From NCBI GenBank assembly GCA_963760715.1, contig CAVXDY010000007.1, forward strand, positions 62,001 to 126,000: a stretch of DNA of 64,000 bases. The letters are read 5' to 3'. Source of the stretch: CAVXDY01 sp963760715. Its GTDB lineage: Bacteria; Actinomycetota; Thermoleophilia; Miltoncostaeales; Miltoncostaeaceae. A program made the position numbers and the translations under genes. The notes under the pieces were generated by a model. That model was not told where the DNA came from. It made no database searches and saw only the letters and a list, made by a program, of their open reading frames with translations. Of this stretch, positions 50,509 through 59,435 are shown one piece after another (position 1 is the first letter of the stretch; each line of letters opens with the position of its first letter).

Positions 50509-51943
50509 GTGCCGCTCTTCACGGACTACGCCGTCGAACGGGTTCTTCGACGAGATGTTCGAGGCCCCGGATCGCCCGCGGGAGGAGTACCGGCGCCTCT
50601 ATTCGGGCCTCAGCACGCTGCGCCCCTCGGCCTTCGCCGCCCGCAGCGCGCTGGTGGACCAGGCCTACCTGAGCCAGGGGATCACGTTCGACCACGGGGG
50701 GCGTGAGCAGCCGTTCCCCTTCGACCTGCTCCCGCGCCTCATCCCCGCGAACGAGTGGGAGCGCCTCGAGGCCGGGCTCGCGCAGCGCGTCCGGGCCCTC
50801 GACCTCTTCGTGGGGGATCTCTACGGCGACCGCCGGTCGATCGCCGACGGCGTCGTGCCCAACGCGCTCGTGTCCACCTGCGAGGGCTACGTGCGGGCGA
50901 TGGCCGGGGTGGAGCCGCCGCTCGGGCGGTACGTGCACGTGTCGGGCATCGACCTCGTCCGCGACGACGACGGGACCTGGCGGGTGCTGGAGGACAACCT
51001 GCGCTGCCCCTCCGGCCTGTCGTACGTCATCCAGAACCGGGCCTTCATGCGCCGCGCCTTCCCGGAGGCCTTCGGCGACCACCACGTCGAGCCGGTCGGC
51101 CACGCGCCCTTCCTGCTGCTGTCCGCGCTGATGGCGGCCGCCCCGGAGGGACGCGAGTCGCCCCTGGTGGTGGTCCTCACCCCCGGGCCGGCGAACGCCG
51201 CCTACTACGAGCACGCCTTCCTGGCCCAGCAGATGGGCGTGGCCCTGGTGGAGGGGCGCGACCTGACCGTGCGCGACCGGCGCGTGTACCTGCGCACCAC
51301 CGCGGGCCGCGAGCGGGTGGACGTGATCTACCGGCGCATCGACGACGGCTTCCTCGACCCGGCGGGCCTGCGCTCCGACTCGCTGCTCGGCGTGGCCGGG
51401 CTCATGCAGGTGGTGCGGGAGGGCCGGGTCGCGGTGTGCAACGCCATCGGGACCGGCGTGGCCGACGACAAGGCCATCTACGCGTACGTGCACGACATCA
51501 TCCGGTACTTCCTCGGCGAGGAGCCCCTGCTGGAGCAGGTGCGCACCTACCTGCTCGAGCGTGAGGAGGACCGCGAGCACGTCCTCGCCAACCTCGACAC
51601 CCTGGTGGTGAAGGCGGTGGACGGCGCCGGCGGCTACGGGATGCTCATCGGCCCCCACGCCACGCCGGGGGAGCGCGAGAAGTTCGCCGAGCGGGTGCGC
51701 GACAACCCGCGCGGCTACATCGCCCAGGAGACGATCCGGCTCTCGCGGGCGCCGGTGCTGGTGGGCGACCGCTTCCGCGCCCGGCACGTGGACCTGCGCC
51801 CGTTCGTGGTCTATGGCGAGCGCCCCGTGGTCGTGCCCGGCGGCCTGACGCGGGTCGCGCTGCGCGACGGATCGCTGGTGGTCAACTCCTCCCAGGGCGG
51901 CGGCAGCAAGGACACCTGGGTCCTGAGCGACGCGGGACGCTGA
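50509..51943 (+). CDS. Circularly permuted ATP-grasp protein, frameshifted near the N-terminus
   Basis: About 477 residues after correction. The GTG start after a GAGAGGGGG site reads P-L-F-T-D-Y-A-V-E; a single extra base near 50539 (context GTC-GAA-C) then leads into F-F-D-E-M-F, the family's N-terminal motif. The rest is intact, including V-L-E-D-N-L-R-C-P-S-G and V-V-K-A-V-D-G-A-G-G-Y-G-M. It is the ATP-dependent ligase-like member of a widespread triad with alpha-E and transglutaminase proteins, thought to make or modify a peptide. No substrate is known. Confidence 0.88.
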
Positions 51944-52950
51944 TGCTCGCACGCGTCGCCCAGACGCTCTATTGGACCGCGCGCGACCTGGAGCGCGCCG
52001 AGAGCTTCGCCCGCCTGCTGGAGGTGAGCCAGGCCGCGGCGCTCGAGGGCAACGCCTCGAACGGGGCGGGCGGCCGCCTGGTGTGGGAGCCGCTGGTGAG
52101 CATCGCCGGGGATCTGGAGGGCTTCCTCGACACCCATCGCCGCGCGGACGAGCGCAGCGTGCCCTGGTTCCTCACCTTCGGCCGCGACAACCCGGACAGC
52201 ATCATCGCGTGCCTCAACCGCGCCCGCGAGAACGCGCGCAGCGTGCGGGACCGGCTGCCCAGCGACGTGTGGGAGGGCATCAACGACGCCTGGCTGGAGC
52301 TGGCCGACTGGCCCCCCGAGCGGGTCGGCCGCGACGGCGTGTACCCCTTCTGCCGCGCGGTGCGGCGCTCCGGCCACCTCATCCTGGGCCTGGTGGAGCA
52401 GTCGATGCGCCGCGACGAGGGCTGGCAGTTCATGCGCCTGGGCCGCTTCCTGGAGCGCGCCGAGCGCTCGGCCCGGCTCGTGCGCGCCCGGCACCTCGCG
52501 AGCGCGGAGGGCTCGGTCACCGACGCCCTCGACCTGCACGGCTGGCGGGCGCTGCTGGGCGACGCGTCGGCCCACGAGGCCTACCTCCAGGTGGACGCCG
52601 CCGCCCTGTCGCCCGAGTCGATCAGCCGGTTCCTCATGCTCGATCCGCGCTTTCCCCGGTCGGTGGCCTTCTGCCTCTCGGAGGTCGAGTCGGCGATCGA
52701 GGACCTGGTGGCGGTCGACGCGATGGCGCCCGACCCGGCGCCGCTGCTGCTGGCCCGCACGGCCCGCGACATGACCGAGTCGGCCGCGCGCCGGCCGTGG
52801 GGCGGCCCCGAGGTGGGGGACCTGCTCGACCGCCTGCTCGCCCGCTGCGAGTCCATCGACACCGCGCTGGGCGAGTCCTGCTTCATCCCGGCGTACGAAC
52901 GCGCTCCCGTGGGACAGCGTGCCCAGGCTTCACGCCAAGCACAAAACTGA
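51943..52950 (+). CDS. Alpha-E domain protein
   Basis: 335-residue all-helical alpha-E protein. The opening M-L-A-R-V-A-Q-T-L-Y-W-T-A-R-D-L-E-R-A-E matches the family start, and the L-G-R-F-L-E-R-A-E-R-S segment lies in the middle. ATG overlaps the ATP-grasp stop by 1 nt. The alpha-E fold partners the ATP-grasp protein in many genomes; the biochemical role is unproven. Confidence 0.9.
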   Translation: MLARVAQTLYWTARDLERAESFARLLEVSQAAALEGNASNGAGGRLVWEPLVSIAGDLEGFLDTHRRADERSVPWFLTFGRDNPDSIIACLNRARENARSVRDRLPSDVWEGINDAWLELADWPPERVGRDGVYPFCRAVRRSGHLILGLVEQSMRRDEGWQFMRLGRFLERAERSARLVRARHLASAEGSVTDALDLHGWRALLGDASAHEAYLQVDAAALSPESISRFLMLDPRFPRSVAFCLSEVESAIEDLVAVDAMAPDPAPLLLARTARDMTESAARRPWGGPEVGDLLDRLLARCESIDTALGESCFIPAYERAPVGQRAQASRQAQN

Positions 52951-53767
52951 GATCCGCTACGCCGGCACGGTCGGCGAGAGCGTCAACGAGATCCGCCTGA
53001 GCCCCTCCGACAACGGGCGCCAGCAGGTCGAATGGGCGCACGTGCGCATCGAGCCGGGCGCGGAGCTGTTCGGGCACCGCGACGTGTACGGCAACGACGT
53101 GCGCTGGTTCCAGCTCGTGGATCCGCACGAGTCGCTGGTGGTGGAGTCGGAGGCGGTCGTGGTCACGCGCCCGCCCGCGGCGCTGCCCACCTCCGTCTGG
53201 GGGATCGGCTTCGCCGCCGTCGCGGACCCCGAGTACCTCGACTCGATGGCCGAGTTCCTGGCCGGCTCGCCCCACGTGCGGTGGACGCGGCCCATCGGCG
53301 ACTTCGCGGACGCCCTCGGCATCGACCGGGAGGAGGGGGTGCTGGCCTGGGCGCGCGCCCTGGAGGGCGCCATCAACTCAACCATCGTCTACACGCGCGG
53401 CGCGACCCAGGTGGACACGCCCGTGGAGGAGGTGGTCGCGGTGGGCCGCGGCGTGTGCCAGGACATGGCGCATCTGATGATCGCCGTCTCCCGGCGCCAC
53501 GGCCTGGCCGCGCGCTACGTGAGCGGCTGGCTCTACCAGCCCGGCAGCGAGGGCCCGGGCGAGAGCCACGCGTGGGTGGAGGCCGCCATCCCCGGGCTGG
53601 GCTGGGTCGAGCTCGACCCCACCCACCCCGCCCCGCGGCACGAGCGCTACGTGCGCCTCGCGACCGGGCGCGACTACAGCGACGTGCCCCCGTTGAAGGG
53701 CAGCTACCTCGGACCGGTCACGGAGGAGATGACCGTGACCGTCGAGATCACCGAGCTTCCCTCCTAG
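52919..53767 (+). CDS. Transglutaminase-like cysteine protease-fold protein
   Basis: 282 residues. An N-terminal beta domain (about 1-120) is followed by the transglutaminase core with Cys in G-R-G-V-C-Q-D-M-A-H, His in E-S-H-A-W-V-E and Asp in W-V-E-L-D-P-T-H-P. The Cys-His-Asp triad is complete, so peptidase or acyl-transfer activity is expected. GTG at 52919 overlaps the alpha-E gene by 32 nt. Third member of the triad. Confidence 0.92.
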   Translation: MPRLHAKHKTEIRYAGTVGESVNEIRLSPSDNGRQQVEWAHVRIEPGAELFGHRDVYGNDVRWFQLVDPHESLVVESEAVVVTRPPAALPTSVWGIGFAAVADPEYLDSMAEFLAGSPHVRWTRPIGDFADALGIDREEGVLAWARALEGAINSTIVYTRGATQVDTPVEEVVAVGRGVCQDMAHLMIAVSRRHGLAARYVSGWLYQPGSEGPGESHAWVEAAIPGLGWVELDPTHPAPRHERYVRLATGRDYSDVPPLKGSYLGPVTEEMTVTVEITELPS

Positions 53768-53783
53768 TGTCCGGGGAACGCGT

Positions 53784-53825
53784 GGGGCCGCCGTTCCCGG
53801 TCCCCTGCGGTGGAACGGCGGCCCC
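53784..53825 (+). terminator. Strong hairpin after the transglutaminase gene
   Basis: Perfect 14-bp inverted repeat GGGGCCGCCGTTCC / GGAACGGCGGCCCC with a 14-nt loop, 16 nt after the stop. It could end transcription from the triad, and from the opposite side if the gap is transcribed on the minus strand. Confidence 0.7.
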
Positions 53826-54382
53826 GACGTCCTCGGGTTCTCCGGTCTCCGCGCGCCTCGCCCTGACGGGCGATCCCGGCGCGGGCCCGCCGGATCGTTG
53901 TGGGTGGGTTTCGGGCGAACCCCCCGCGCCGTGTCAGCCGGTGGATCCGCCCTTCATCGCTGCATCCAAAGGCGTCACCTCCCCGCGGCCAGCTCGTCCG
54001 TGCCGACGAGTGCTTCGCCGCGATGGTCGGGTCGTCCCCCCGTCATCCCGCAAGGGCCCACGCGCTCCTCGGGGTCAACAGGGGCCAGGGAACCGAACCG
54101 GTGGTCCGGGCGCCCGGTCCAGCGCATGAGCTGAGCCCGCTCTCGGCACATACGTGCCCCCGCTCGGATGTCCGGCCGCGTGAGGCCGGCTCTCGAGTCA
54201 GTGGGTGCGGTGCTCACCTTCGGCTGGTGGCGCTGCATGCGGTCCACGTTCCGGTCCGACGCTGCAGATCGGGATTCCGGCCACCGGTCCCGTTCGAAGC
54301 TCGGTGACCTCTCCCGTGCAACGAGGGTTGCACTCGTCGAGACGCCGGTCAAGACCCGTCCGGGGGATCCCGGACGCACCGA
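53826..54382 (+). other. 557-bp gap without a supported gene
   Basis: No ORF here has a ribosome site or recognisable domain. A minus-strand 134-codon reading at 53975-54379 and plus-strand readings look non-coding. It holds a perfect palindrome at 54316-54333 and a minus-strand TTGACC at 54347-54352. I checked by eye for RNase P, tmRNA and SRP RNA hallmarks on both strands and saw none. Confidence 0.5.
54316..54333. promoter_or_regulatory. 18-bp perfect palindrome GTGCAAC-N4-GTTGCAC
   Basis: Perfect inverted repeat with a 4-nt centre (GAGG), a typical size for a dimeric regulator's operator. On the minus strand it sits about 13 nt after TTGACC and covers the expected -10 position. I do not recognise the regulator. 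Confidence 0.45.
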
Positions 54383-54967
54383 TCAATGGGTGTGGATCAC
54401 CTGGTCGATGATGCCGTACTCGCGCGCCTGGTCGCTGGTCATGAAGAAGTCGCGGTCGGTGTCGCTGGTGATCCGCTCGAACGGCTGGCCGGTGTGCTTG
54501 GCCAGGATCTCGTCCAGCCGGCGCCGGGTGTCGAGCGCCTCGCGCGCCTGGATCTCGATGTCGGTCGCCTGGCCGCTGAAGCCGCCGGAGAGCTGGTGGA
54601 TGAGGATCCGGGCGTTGGGAAGGGCCATCCGCTTGCCCGGTGCTCCGGCCGCGAGGAGCGTGGCGCCCATGCTCATGGCCACCCCGCAGCAGATCGTCGC
54701 GATGTCGGGCTTGATGAACTGCATCGTGTCGTAGATCGCCAGGCCGGCGTAGACCGAGCCGCCGGGCGAGTTGATGTACAGCGAGATGTCCTTGTCGGGG
54801 TCCTCGCTCTCCAGGTGCAGGAGCTGGGCCACGATCAGGTTCGCGATCTGATCGTCCACCGGCGTCCCGAGGAAGACGATCCGCTCGTTGAGCAGGCGCG
54901 AGTAGATGTCGAAGGCGCGCTCGCCCCGTGAGGTCTGCTCCACCACCATCGGGATCAAGGGGCTCAT
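54383..54967 (-). CDS. clpP: ATP-dependent Clp protease proteolytic subunit ClpP
   Basis: 194-residue serine protease that forms tetradecamers with ClpX or ClpC. Ser99 in V-A-M-S-M-G-A, His124 in I-L-I-H-Q-L-S-G-G, and an Asp expected near 173 make the triad. The N-terminus P-M-V-V-E-Q-T-S-R-G-E-R-A-F-D is typical. No clpX or second clpP is adjacent, unlike the paired clpP1P2 of many actinobacteria. Confidence 0.95.
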   Translation of the reverse strand: MSPLIPMVVEQTSRGERAFDIYSRLLNERIVFLGTPVDDQIANLIVAQLLHLESEDPDKDISLYINSPGGSVYAGLAIYDTMQFIKPDIATICCGVAMSMGATLLAAGAPGKRMALPNARILIHQLSGGFSGQATDIEIQAREALDTRRRLDEILAKHTGQPFERITSDTDRDFFMTSDQAREYGIIDQVIHTH

Positions 54968-54977
54968 CGCGAGGACC

Positions 54978-55286
54978 CTACGCCTCCAGCCGCGAGATGC
55001 GCCCCGCGTCGTCCAGGGTGAGGCGGTGCTCCTGGTCGTCCACGCTCTCCGCGGCGCGGTCGCGGACCCGCACGGTCAGCACCACCGCCGGCGGCTCGAG
55101 CCGTGCGCGGCGGAAGGCCGAGCGCCCCGGGGGGGTCACCGCGAGCACGCCGGCCGGGTCCGCGTCGGCGCCTCCCACCTGCACCTCCGCATCCTCGGCG
55201 AAGAGCGCCGCGTAGCTCTCGGGCCCCGTATTCAGGGCGCCGACGTAGGTCTTGCCGTACTGACGGGCCTGGTCGTAGGTGATCAC
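54978..55286 (-). CDS. Small NTF2-like hypothetical protein
   Basis: 102 residues. The start (Y-D-Q-A-R-Q-Y-G-K-T-Y-V-G-A-L-N-T-G-P-E-S-Y-A-A with a break after 20) looks like the first helix of an NTF2/SnoaL-like fold, followed by beta-rich segments. The family is not certain. GTG at 55286 overlaps the upstream membrane gene by 4 nt, and clpP starts 10 nt after the stop. Confidence 0.6.
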   Translation of the reverse strand: MITYDQARQYGKTYVGALNTGPESYAALFAEDAEVQVGGADADPAGVLAVTPPGRSAFRRARLEPPAVVLTVRVRDRAAESVDDQEHRLTLDDAGRISRLEA

Positions 55287-55738
55287 GCGCCGCTCCGGCT
55301 CATGACGATCACGAAGACGACGTAGGCCAGGGCCAGCAGCGCCAGCCCCAGCGCCAGCAGCCGCCCCGCCCCCGGGCGCGCCGCCGCGGATCCCGGCGCG
55401 CGCGGCGCGGGGCGCGGGGGCGGCCGGCGCCGCCGGCCGCCCCACCGCTGGAACGCCCAGGCCGCCCCCGCGGCCGCGAGGAACGCGATCATCACCCCTC
55501 CGAGCCCGCGCACGTACTCCCAGGCCGGAAGCAGCAGCCAGAGGGCCAGGAAGAAGGTGGGGATCCCGATCATCAGCGATCGGCCGACGATCCAGGTCAC
55601 GCGCTCGAGGCTCCGGCGGAAGCGCTCCTCCTCGGGAGACTCGAAGGGCTCGGGCGGATCCGGGCGCCGCGGCGTCTCCGGGTCCTCGCCCAGCACGAGC
55701 TGGCCCTCGATGGGCCCCTCACCCGGCCGCGGTGGCAT
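55283..55738 (-). CDS. Membrane protein of unknown function
   Basis: 151 residues: an acidic, Pro-rich N-terminal half to about residue 45, then three predicted helices (about 60-80, 85-102, 128-148), with an Arg/Pro-rich loop between the last two. Not recognised. The ATG at 55738 lies 22 nt after the stop of the molybdopterin gene, so it is probably in the same operon. Confidence 0.65.
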   Translation of the reverse strand: MPPRPGEGPIEGQLVLGEDPETPRRPDPPEPFESPEEERFRRSLERVTWIVGRSLMIGIPTFFLALWLLLPAWEYVRGLGGVMIAFLAAAGAAWAFQRWGGRRRRPPPRPAPRAPGSAAARPGAGRLLALGLALLALAYVVFVIVMSRSGA

Positions 55739-55760
55739 CTCGTACGCCGGGCCGTCGGGC

Positions 55761-56359
55761 TCAGAAGCCGTAGCGCTCCTCCTTCCAGGGGTCGGCCGTG
55801 TTCGAGTAGCCGAGCCGCTCCCAGAACCCCGGCGCGTCGTGGTCGAGCAGCTCCAGGCCCCGGAGCCACTTCGCGCTCTTCCAGAAGTAGAGGCTGGGCA
55901 CCAGGAGGCGCAGCGGGCCGCCGTGCTGAGGCTCCAGCTCCTCCCCGTCGAAGCGGTGGGCGAGCAGCACGTCACCCGCCGCCAGGCGCTCGAGGGGCAC
56001 GTTCGCCGTGTAGCCCTGCTCGGAGTGGGCGACGACGTGGCTCACGCCCGGCATCACGCCCAGCTCCTGCAGCAGCGGCCACAGGGCGACGCCCTCCCAC
56101 CGCGTGTCGAGCTTGCTCCAGCTCGTGACGCAGTGGATGTCGGTGGTGACGGTCACGGTCGGCAGCGCCCGGAACTCGTCGAGGCTCCAGCGGCGCTCGC
56201 TCTCCACCCCGCCCCAGATGCGGAGGTCCCAGTCGGGGGGAGCCTCGCGGTAGGGAACCGATCCGGTGTGCAGGACGGGGAAGTCGCGCACGAGGTGCTG
56301 CCCGGGGGGAGGCGCCGGCGCTCCTCGTCGCTGATGCCGCGCTTGCGCAGGAATGCCAC
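55761..56359 (-). CDS. Sulfite oxidase-like molybdopterin protein, frameshifted
   Basis: About 199 residues after correction. The N-terminus F-L-R-K-R-G-I-S-D-E-E-R-R-R-L-P-P-G is followed, after one missing base near 56305 in a C3G6 run, by the expected Q-H-L-V-R-D-F-P-V-L-H. The Mo-pterin ligand Cys is in T-D-I-H-C-V-T-S-W-S. It is the catalytic domain alone, with no heme or dimerisation domain, like cytoplasmic YedY-type relatives. Here the base is missing, opposite to the other five frameshifts. Confidence 0.82.
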
Positions 56360-56394
56360 CGACCCCTCCTGGTCGAGCGATCCGCGTCGGATAG

Positions 56395-56400
56395 TACGCT
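56395..56400 (+). promoter_or_regulatory. Leaderless -10 element (TACGCT) of the Kelch gene
   Basis: TACGCT ends 6 nt before the GTG at 56407, between two divergent genes. Confidence 0.45.
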
Positions 56401-56406
56401 GGAGGC

Positions 56407-57342
56407 GTGGCGCGTCACCCGCTCATCGCGCTGCTGTCGCTGGTGCTGTTGGCGGGCTGCGCGGAGTCCGCCCCGGCGTGGCGGGAGCTCCCCGACGCGC
56501 CCCAGGCGCGCACCGAGGTGGCGGGCGCGGCGCTGGAGGGGCGGGTGGTCGTCGCGGGCGGCCTCACGGCCGACGGCGCGGCCTCGGCGCGCGTGGACCT
56601 CTACGACCCGAACCGCGAGCGCTGGCTCCGCCTTCCCGACCTGCCCGAGCCCGTGCACCACGCCGTGGCCGCGACCCGCCGCGACCGGCTCTACGTGGCC
56701 GGCGGCTACCGGCGCGCGTCCACCTCCGACGAGATCTCGCGGCGGGCCTGGGTGCTCTACGACCGCCGCTGGCATGCCCTCCCGCCGCTGCCCGAGGGGC
56801 GGGCGGCCGGGGGCGCGGCGATCGTGCGCAACCGGCTGTACGTGATCGGCGGCGTCGGGCCCTCCGGGCTGGTGCGCTCCTCGCTCTACCTCGACCTGCG
56901 CACGCTCCGCTGGAGCGCGTTCCGCGGCCTCCCCGTGCCGCGGGAGCACCTGGGCGTGACCGCGCTGCACGGCCGGATCTACGCCGTGGGCGGGCGCACC
57001 TCCGGCCTGGACAGCAACACGAACCACGCCGACGTGTACGACACCGTGGCCCGGCACTGGTCGCGGCTGCCCAACGCGCCCACGCGCCGCGGCGGCAACG
57101 CCGCCACGACGGCCGCCGGCAAGGTCGTGACGATGGGCGGCGAGGCGCCCGAGGGCACGATCCGCGAGGTGGACGCCTACGACCCCGAGTCGGGACGCTG
57201 GCGCAGCCTGCCGCGCAGCCCGAAGCCCCGGCACGGGGTGGCCGTGGTGGGCATCGGCCGCACGGTCTACCAGGCGCTCGGCGGCCCGAAGCCCGGGCTC
57301 ACCGTGAGCAGGTCGCTCCTCGCCCTGCGCGTCCCCTCCTGA
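56407..57342 (+). CDS. Kelch-repeat lipoprotein
   Basis: 311 residues. Signal peptide with lipobox L-L-A-G-C (Cys18). Five to six Kelch beta-propeller blades follow, each with a V-x-G-G or G-G-x motif (V-V-A-G-G, Y-V-A-G-G, V-I-G-G, A-V-G-G, T-M-G-G) and a later W. Exported and membrane-anchored, likely a binding protein. It is divergent from the sulfite-oxidase-like gene and ends 3 nt before the convergent phosphatase. Confidence 0.88.
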   Translation: MARHPLIALLSLVLLAGCAESAPAWRELPDAPQARTEVAGAALEGRVVVAGGLTADGAASARVDLYDPNRERWLRLPDLPEPVHHAVAATRRDRLYVAGGYRRASTSDEISRRAWVLYDRRWHALPPLPEGRAAGGAAIVRNRLYVIGGVGPSGLVRSSLYLDLRTLRWSAFRGLPVPREHLGVTALHGRIYAVGGRTSGLDSNTNHADVYDTVARHWSRLPNAPTRRGGNAATTAAGKVVTMGGEAPEGTIREVDAYDPESGRWRSLPRSPKPRHGVAVVGIGRTVYQALGGPKPGLTVSRSLLALRVPS

Positions 57343-57345
57343 TGG

Positions 57346-58173
57346 CTAGCCGAGGGCCTCGAGCAGCAGCGCCAGGGTGGCGGGGTCGTGGGCGGCCAGC
57401 GCCCGGAAGCGGGTGGTCACGTCGAGCGGCACCCCGGGGCGATCGTCGGGCTCGGGCAGTCCCACCGTCATCCCGGCCTCGTGCGCCACGAGCTGGGCCG
57501 CGGCCACGTCCACCGCCCGTCCGCCGCCCAGCCCGGCCATCGCCTCGGCGCGACCGGCCGCGACGTGGCACAGCGACAGCGCCAGGGATCCCAGCGCGCG
57601 CAGGCGGCGGACGTGCCCGTCGAGCGCCCGCGCGGCGACGCTGACCCGGCCCGGGTCGGCGCCCTCGAGCAGCAGGAGCTCCATCGGGCCGCCGGCCGGC
57701 GCCGGCGGCCCCATCGGGCGGCCGTCGAGCCAGGCGCCGCCGCCGCGCTCGGCCGTGAACTCCTCGCCGGTCCCGTGGTCGCGCACCAGCCCGAGGAGCA
57801 CGTCCCCCATCGTCCGCCCGTCCGCCAGCGCGATCGACGTGGAGAAGATCGGCAGCCCCCGGATCGCGTTGACGCTGCCGTCGATGGGGTCCAGCACCAC
57901 CACCGGCGGGCCTCCGCCGGCGATCGCGCGCTCCCCCAGCTCCTCGCTCACCAGCGTGAGAGGGCGCCCCAGCGCCTCGAGCTCCTCCACCACGATGTCC
58001 TCCGCCATGCGGTCGACGCGCGCCGTGATGTCACCGCCCGCCCCGCGGCCGCACGGCTCGCCGCGCTCCCGCGGGGCAAGGTCGCGCAGCCGGCCCGCGA
58101 TCCGGTCGCATGCCCGGCGGAAGGTCTCGAGCCAGAGCTCGGACTCGGCGCTCGGGCCCTCCGCGCTACGCAT
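57346..58173 (-). CDS. Inositol monophosphatase family phosphatase
   Basis: 275 residues of the IMPase/FBPase/CysQ superfamily. Metal-site motifs are E-E-L-G-E (about residue 77) and D-P-I-D-G-S-V-N-A (about 93), and a C-terminal A-V-D-V-A-A-A-Q-L motif. Magnesium-dependent phosphate removal is expected; the true substrate could be inositol phosphate, PAP or a sugar phosphate. It overlaps the DUF1015 gene by 8 nt. Confidence 0.9.
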   Translation of the reverse strand: MRSAEGPSAESELWLETFRRACDRIAGRLRDLAPRERGEPCGRGAGGDITARVDRMAEDIVVEELEALGRPLTLVSEELGERAIAGGGPPVVVLDPIDGSVNAIRGLPIFSTSIALADGRTMGDVLLGLVRDHGTGEEFTAERGGGAWLDGRPMGPPAPAGGPMELLLLEGADPGRVSVAARALDGHVRRLRALGSLALSLCHVAAGRAEAMAGLGGGRAVDVAAAQLVAHEAGMTVGLPEPDDRPGVPLDVTTRFRALAAHDPATLALLLEALG

Positions 58174-59380
58174 CGACCAGCGAGTGGAAGGCCACGCCGG
58201 TCAGGAGCTTCGGGAAGAAGTAGGTGGACTTCTGCGGCATCGTCTCGTCGGCCTCGGCCACCGCGGCCACCGCGGCCTTGGGGATGGGCCGCAGGATGAG
58301 GGCCGCGGCGGCCGCGCCGGTCACCACCTGGCGGGCGGCGTCGGCCGCGTCCTTGGCGTAGGTCAGCACGCCCTCGTGGCTCAGGGCCGCCTGGTCGGCG
58401 CCGAGGTGGGGCAGGAGGATCTCGCTCTCGATCACGGCCACGTCCAGCCGCTCCCCCGGCGTGGCGTCCCTCCGGGCCGCCCCGGTCAGCAGGCGCGCGC
58501 CGGAGGGCAGCAGCAGCCCCAGGGCGGGGGCGTCCTCGGGCGCCTCGGCCAGCGCGGACAGCAGGCCGTCGAGCCCCTCGACGGGCCGGGAGCGGAACGC
58601 GCGGTCCGCGCCCTCGGGCCACCGGGTCAGGAGGCGATGTGTGGGCAGCACCACGAGGCCGTCGTCGTCGAGCGCCGTGAGCCCCATCAGCACGCGGTCG
58701 TGCGGCCCCGTGCCGGCGCCCTCGGCCCTCCGCTCGTCCCGGTAGGCGAGGGCGGTCTCGTATCGGTGGTGGCCGTCGGCGATCAGGATCCAGCGCTCGC
58801 GCAGCGCCTCGGCCACGCCGGCGTGGGCCGCGGGGTCGTCGATCGTCCAGAAGCGGTGGACCGTCCCGTCGTGGTCGGTCACCTCGGCCTCCGGCGCCCC
58901 GGCCGCCGCGGCCGCCGCCCACGCGGCTCCCTCGGGATCGGGGTAGAGGCCGAAGATCGGGGACAGGTTCGCGCGCACCGCGCGCGTCAGGCGCAGCCGG
59001 TCGGCCTTCGGCCCCTCGTGGGTCCGCTCGTGGCGCCGCACCACGCGGGCCTCGTAGGGCTCCAGGCCGACCACCCCCAGGATCGTGCGCCGCTCGCGCG
59101 GGACCCCGTCGCCGAGGGTGAACGACTGCGTCCACGCGATCATGCAGGGCGCGTCCTCCCGCCCCAGGACGCCCTGGTCGAGCCAGGACGCGATCATCCC
59201 GGCCACGTCCTGGTAGTCGACCTCGGGCAGGATCAGGCGCACGGAGTTGTAGGGGCTGGCCGCGAGGTACGCGCGCCGCTCCTCCGGGGAGATGACGTCG
59301 TACGGCGGCGAGACCAGGTTCGAGAGGGGGCCGGCCGCCGCGGCGTACCGGAGCGCGCGGAAGGGGCGGACGTCGGCCAC
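58166..59380 (-). CDS. DUF1015 family protein
   Basis: 404 residues, family of unknown function sometimes linked to serine phosphorylation (SerK-like). V-R-P-F-R-A-L-R-Y at the start, S-P-P-Y-D-V-I, A-D-G-H-H-R-Y-E-T-A and the near-terminal M-P-Q-K-S-T-Y-F-F-P-K are diagnostic. The GTG at 59380 has TAGCAT 8 nt upstream. A link to the phosphatase gene, which it overlaps, is plausible. Confidence 0.9.
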   Translation of the reverse strand: MADVRPFRALRYAAAAGPLSNLVSPPYDVISPEERRAYLAASPYNSVRLILPEVDYQDVAGMIASWLDQGVLGREDAPCMIAWTQSFTLGDGVPRERRTILGVVGLEPYEARVVRRHERTHEGPKADRLRLTRAVRANLSPIFGLYPDPEGAAWAAAAAAGAPEAEVTDHDGTVHRFWTIDDPAAHAGVAEALRERWILIADGHHRYETALAYRDERRAEGAGTGPHDRVLMGLTALDDDGLVVLPTHRLLTRWPEGADRAFRSRPVEGLDGLLSALAEAPEDAPALGLLLPSGARLLTGAARRDATPGERLDVAVIESEILLPHLGADQAALSHEGVLTYAKDAADAARQVVTGAAAAALILRPIPKAAVAAVAEADETMPQKSTYFFPKLLTGVAFHSLVDA

Positions 59381-59388
59381 GGAGGGCG

Positions 59389-59394
59389 ATGCTA
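59389..59394 (-). promoter_or_regulatory. Leaderless -10 element (TAGCAT) of the DUF1015 gene
   Basis: Minus-strand TAGCAT ends 8 nt before the GTG at 59380, divergent from the helicase promoter. Confidence 0.45.
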
Positions 59395-59420
59395 CCCGAG
59401 GGGACGTCCGGTCGCGGACC

Positions 59421-59426
59421 TACCAT
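59421..59426 (+). promoter_or_regulatory. Leaderless -10 element (TACCAT) of the helicase gene
   Basis: TACCAT ends 9 nt before the GTG at 59436, 26 nt from the divergent element. Confidence 0.4.
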
Positions 59427-59435
59427 GACCGGTCC

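Noticed and set aside
53975..54379. 134-codon minus-strand ORF in the intergenic gap
   Set aside because: No ribosome site, no domain, and codon composition unlike the neighbours; the gap looks non-coding.
53826..54382. RNase P RNA, tmRNA or SRP RNA in the gap
   Set aside because: I looked for the conserved cores of each on both strands and did not find them.
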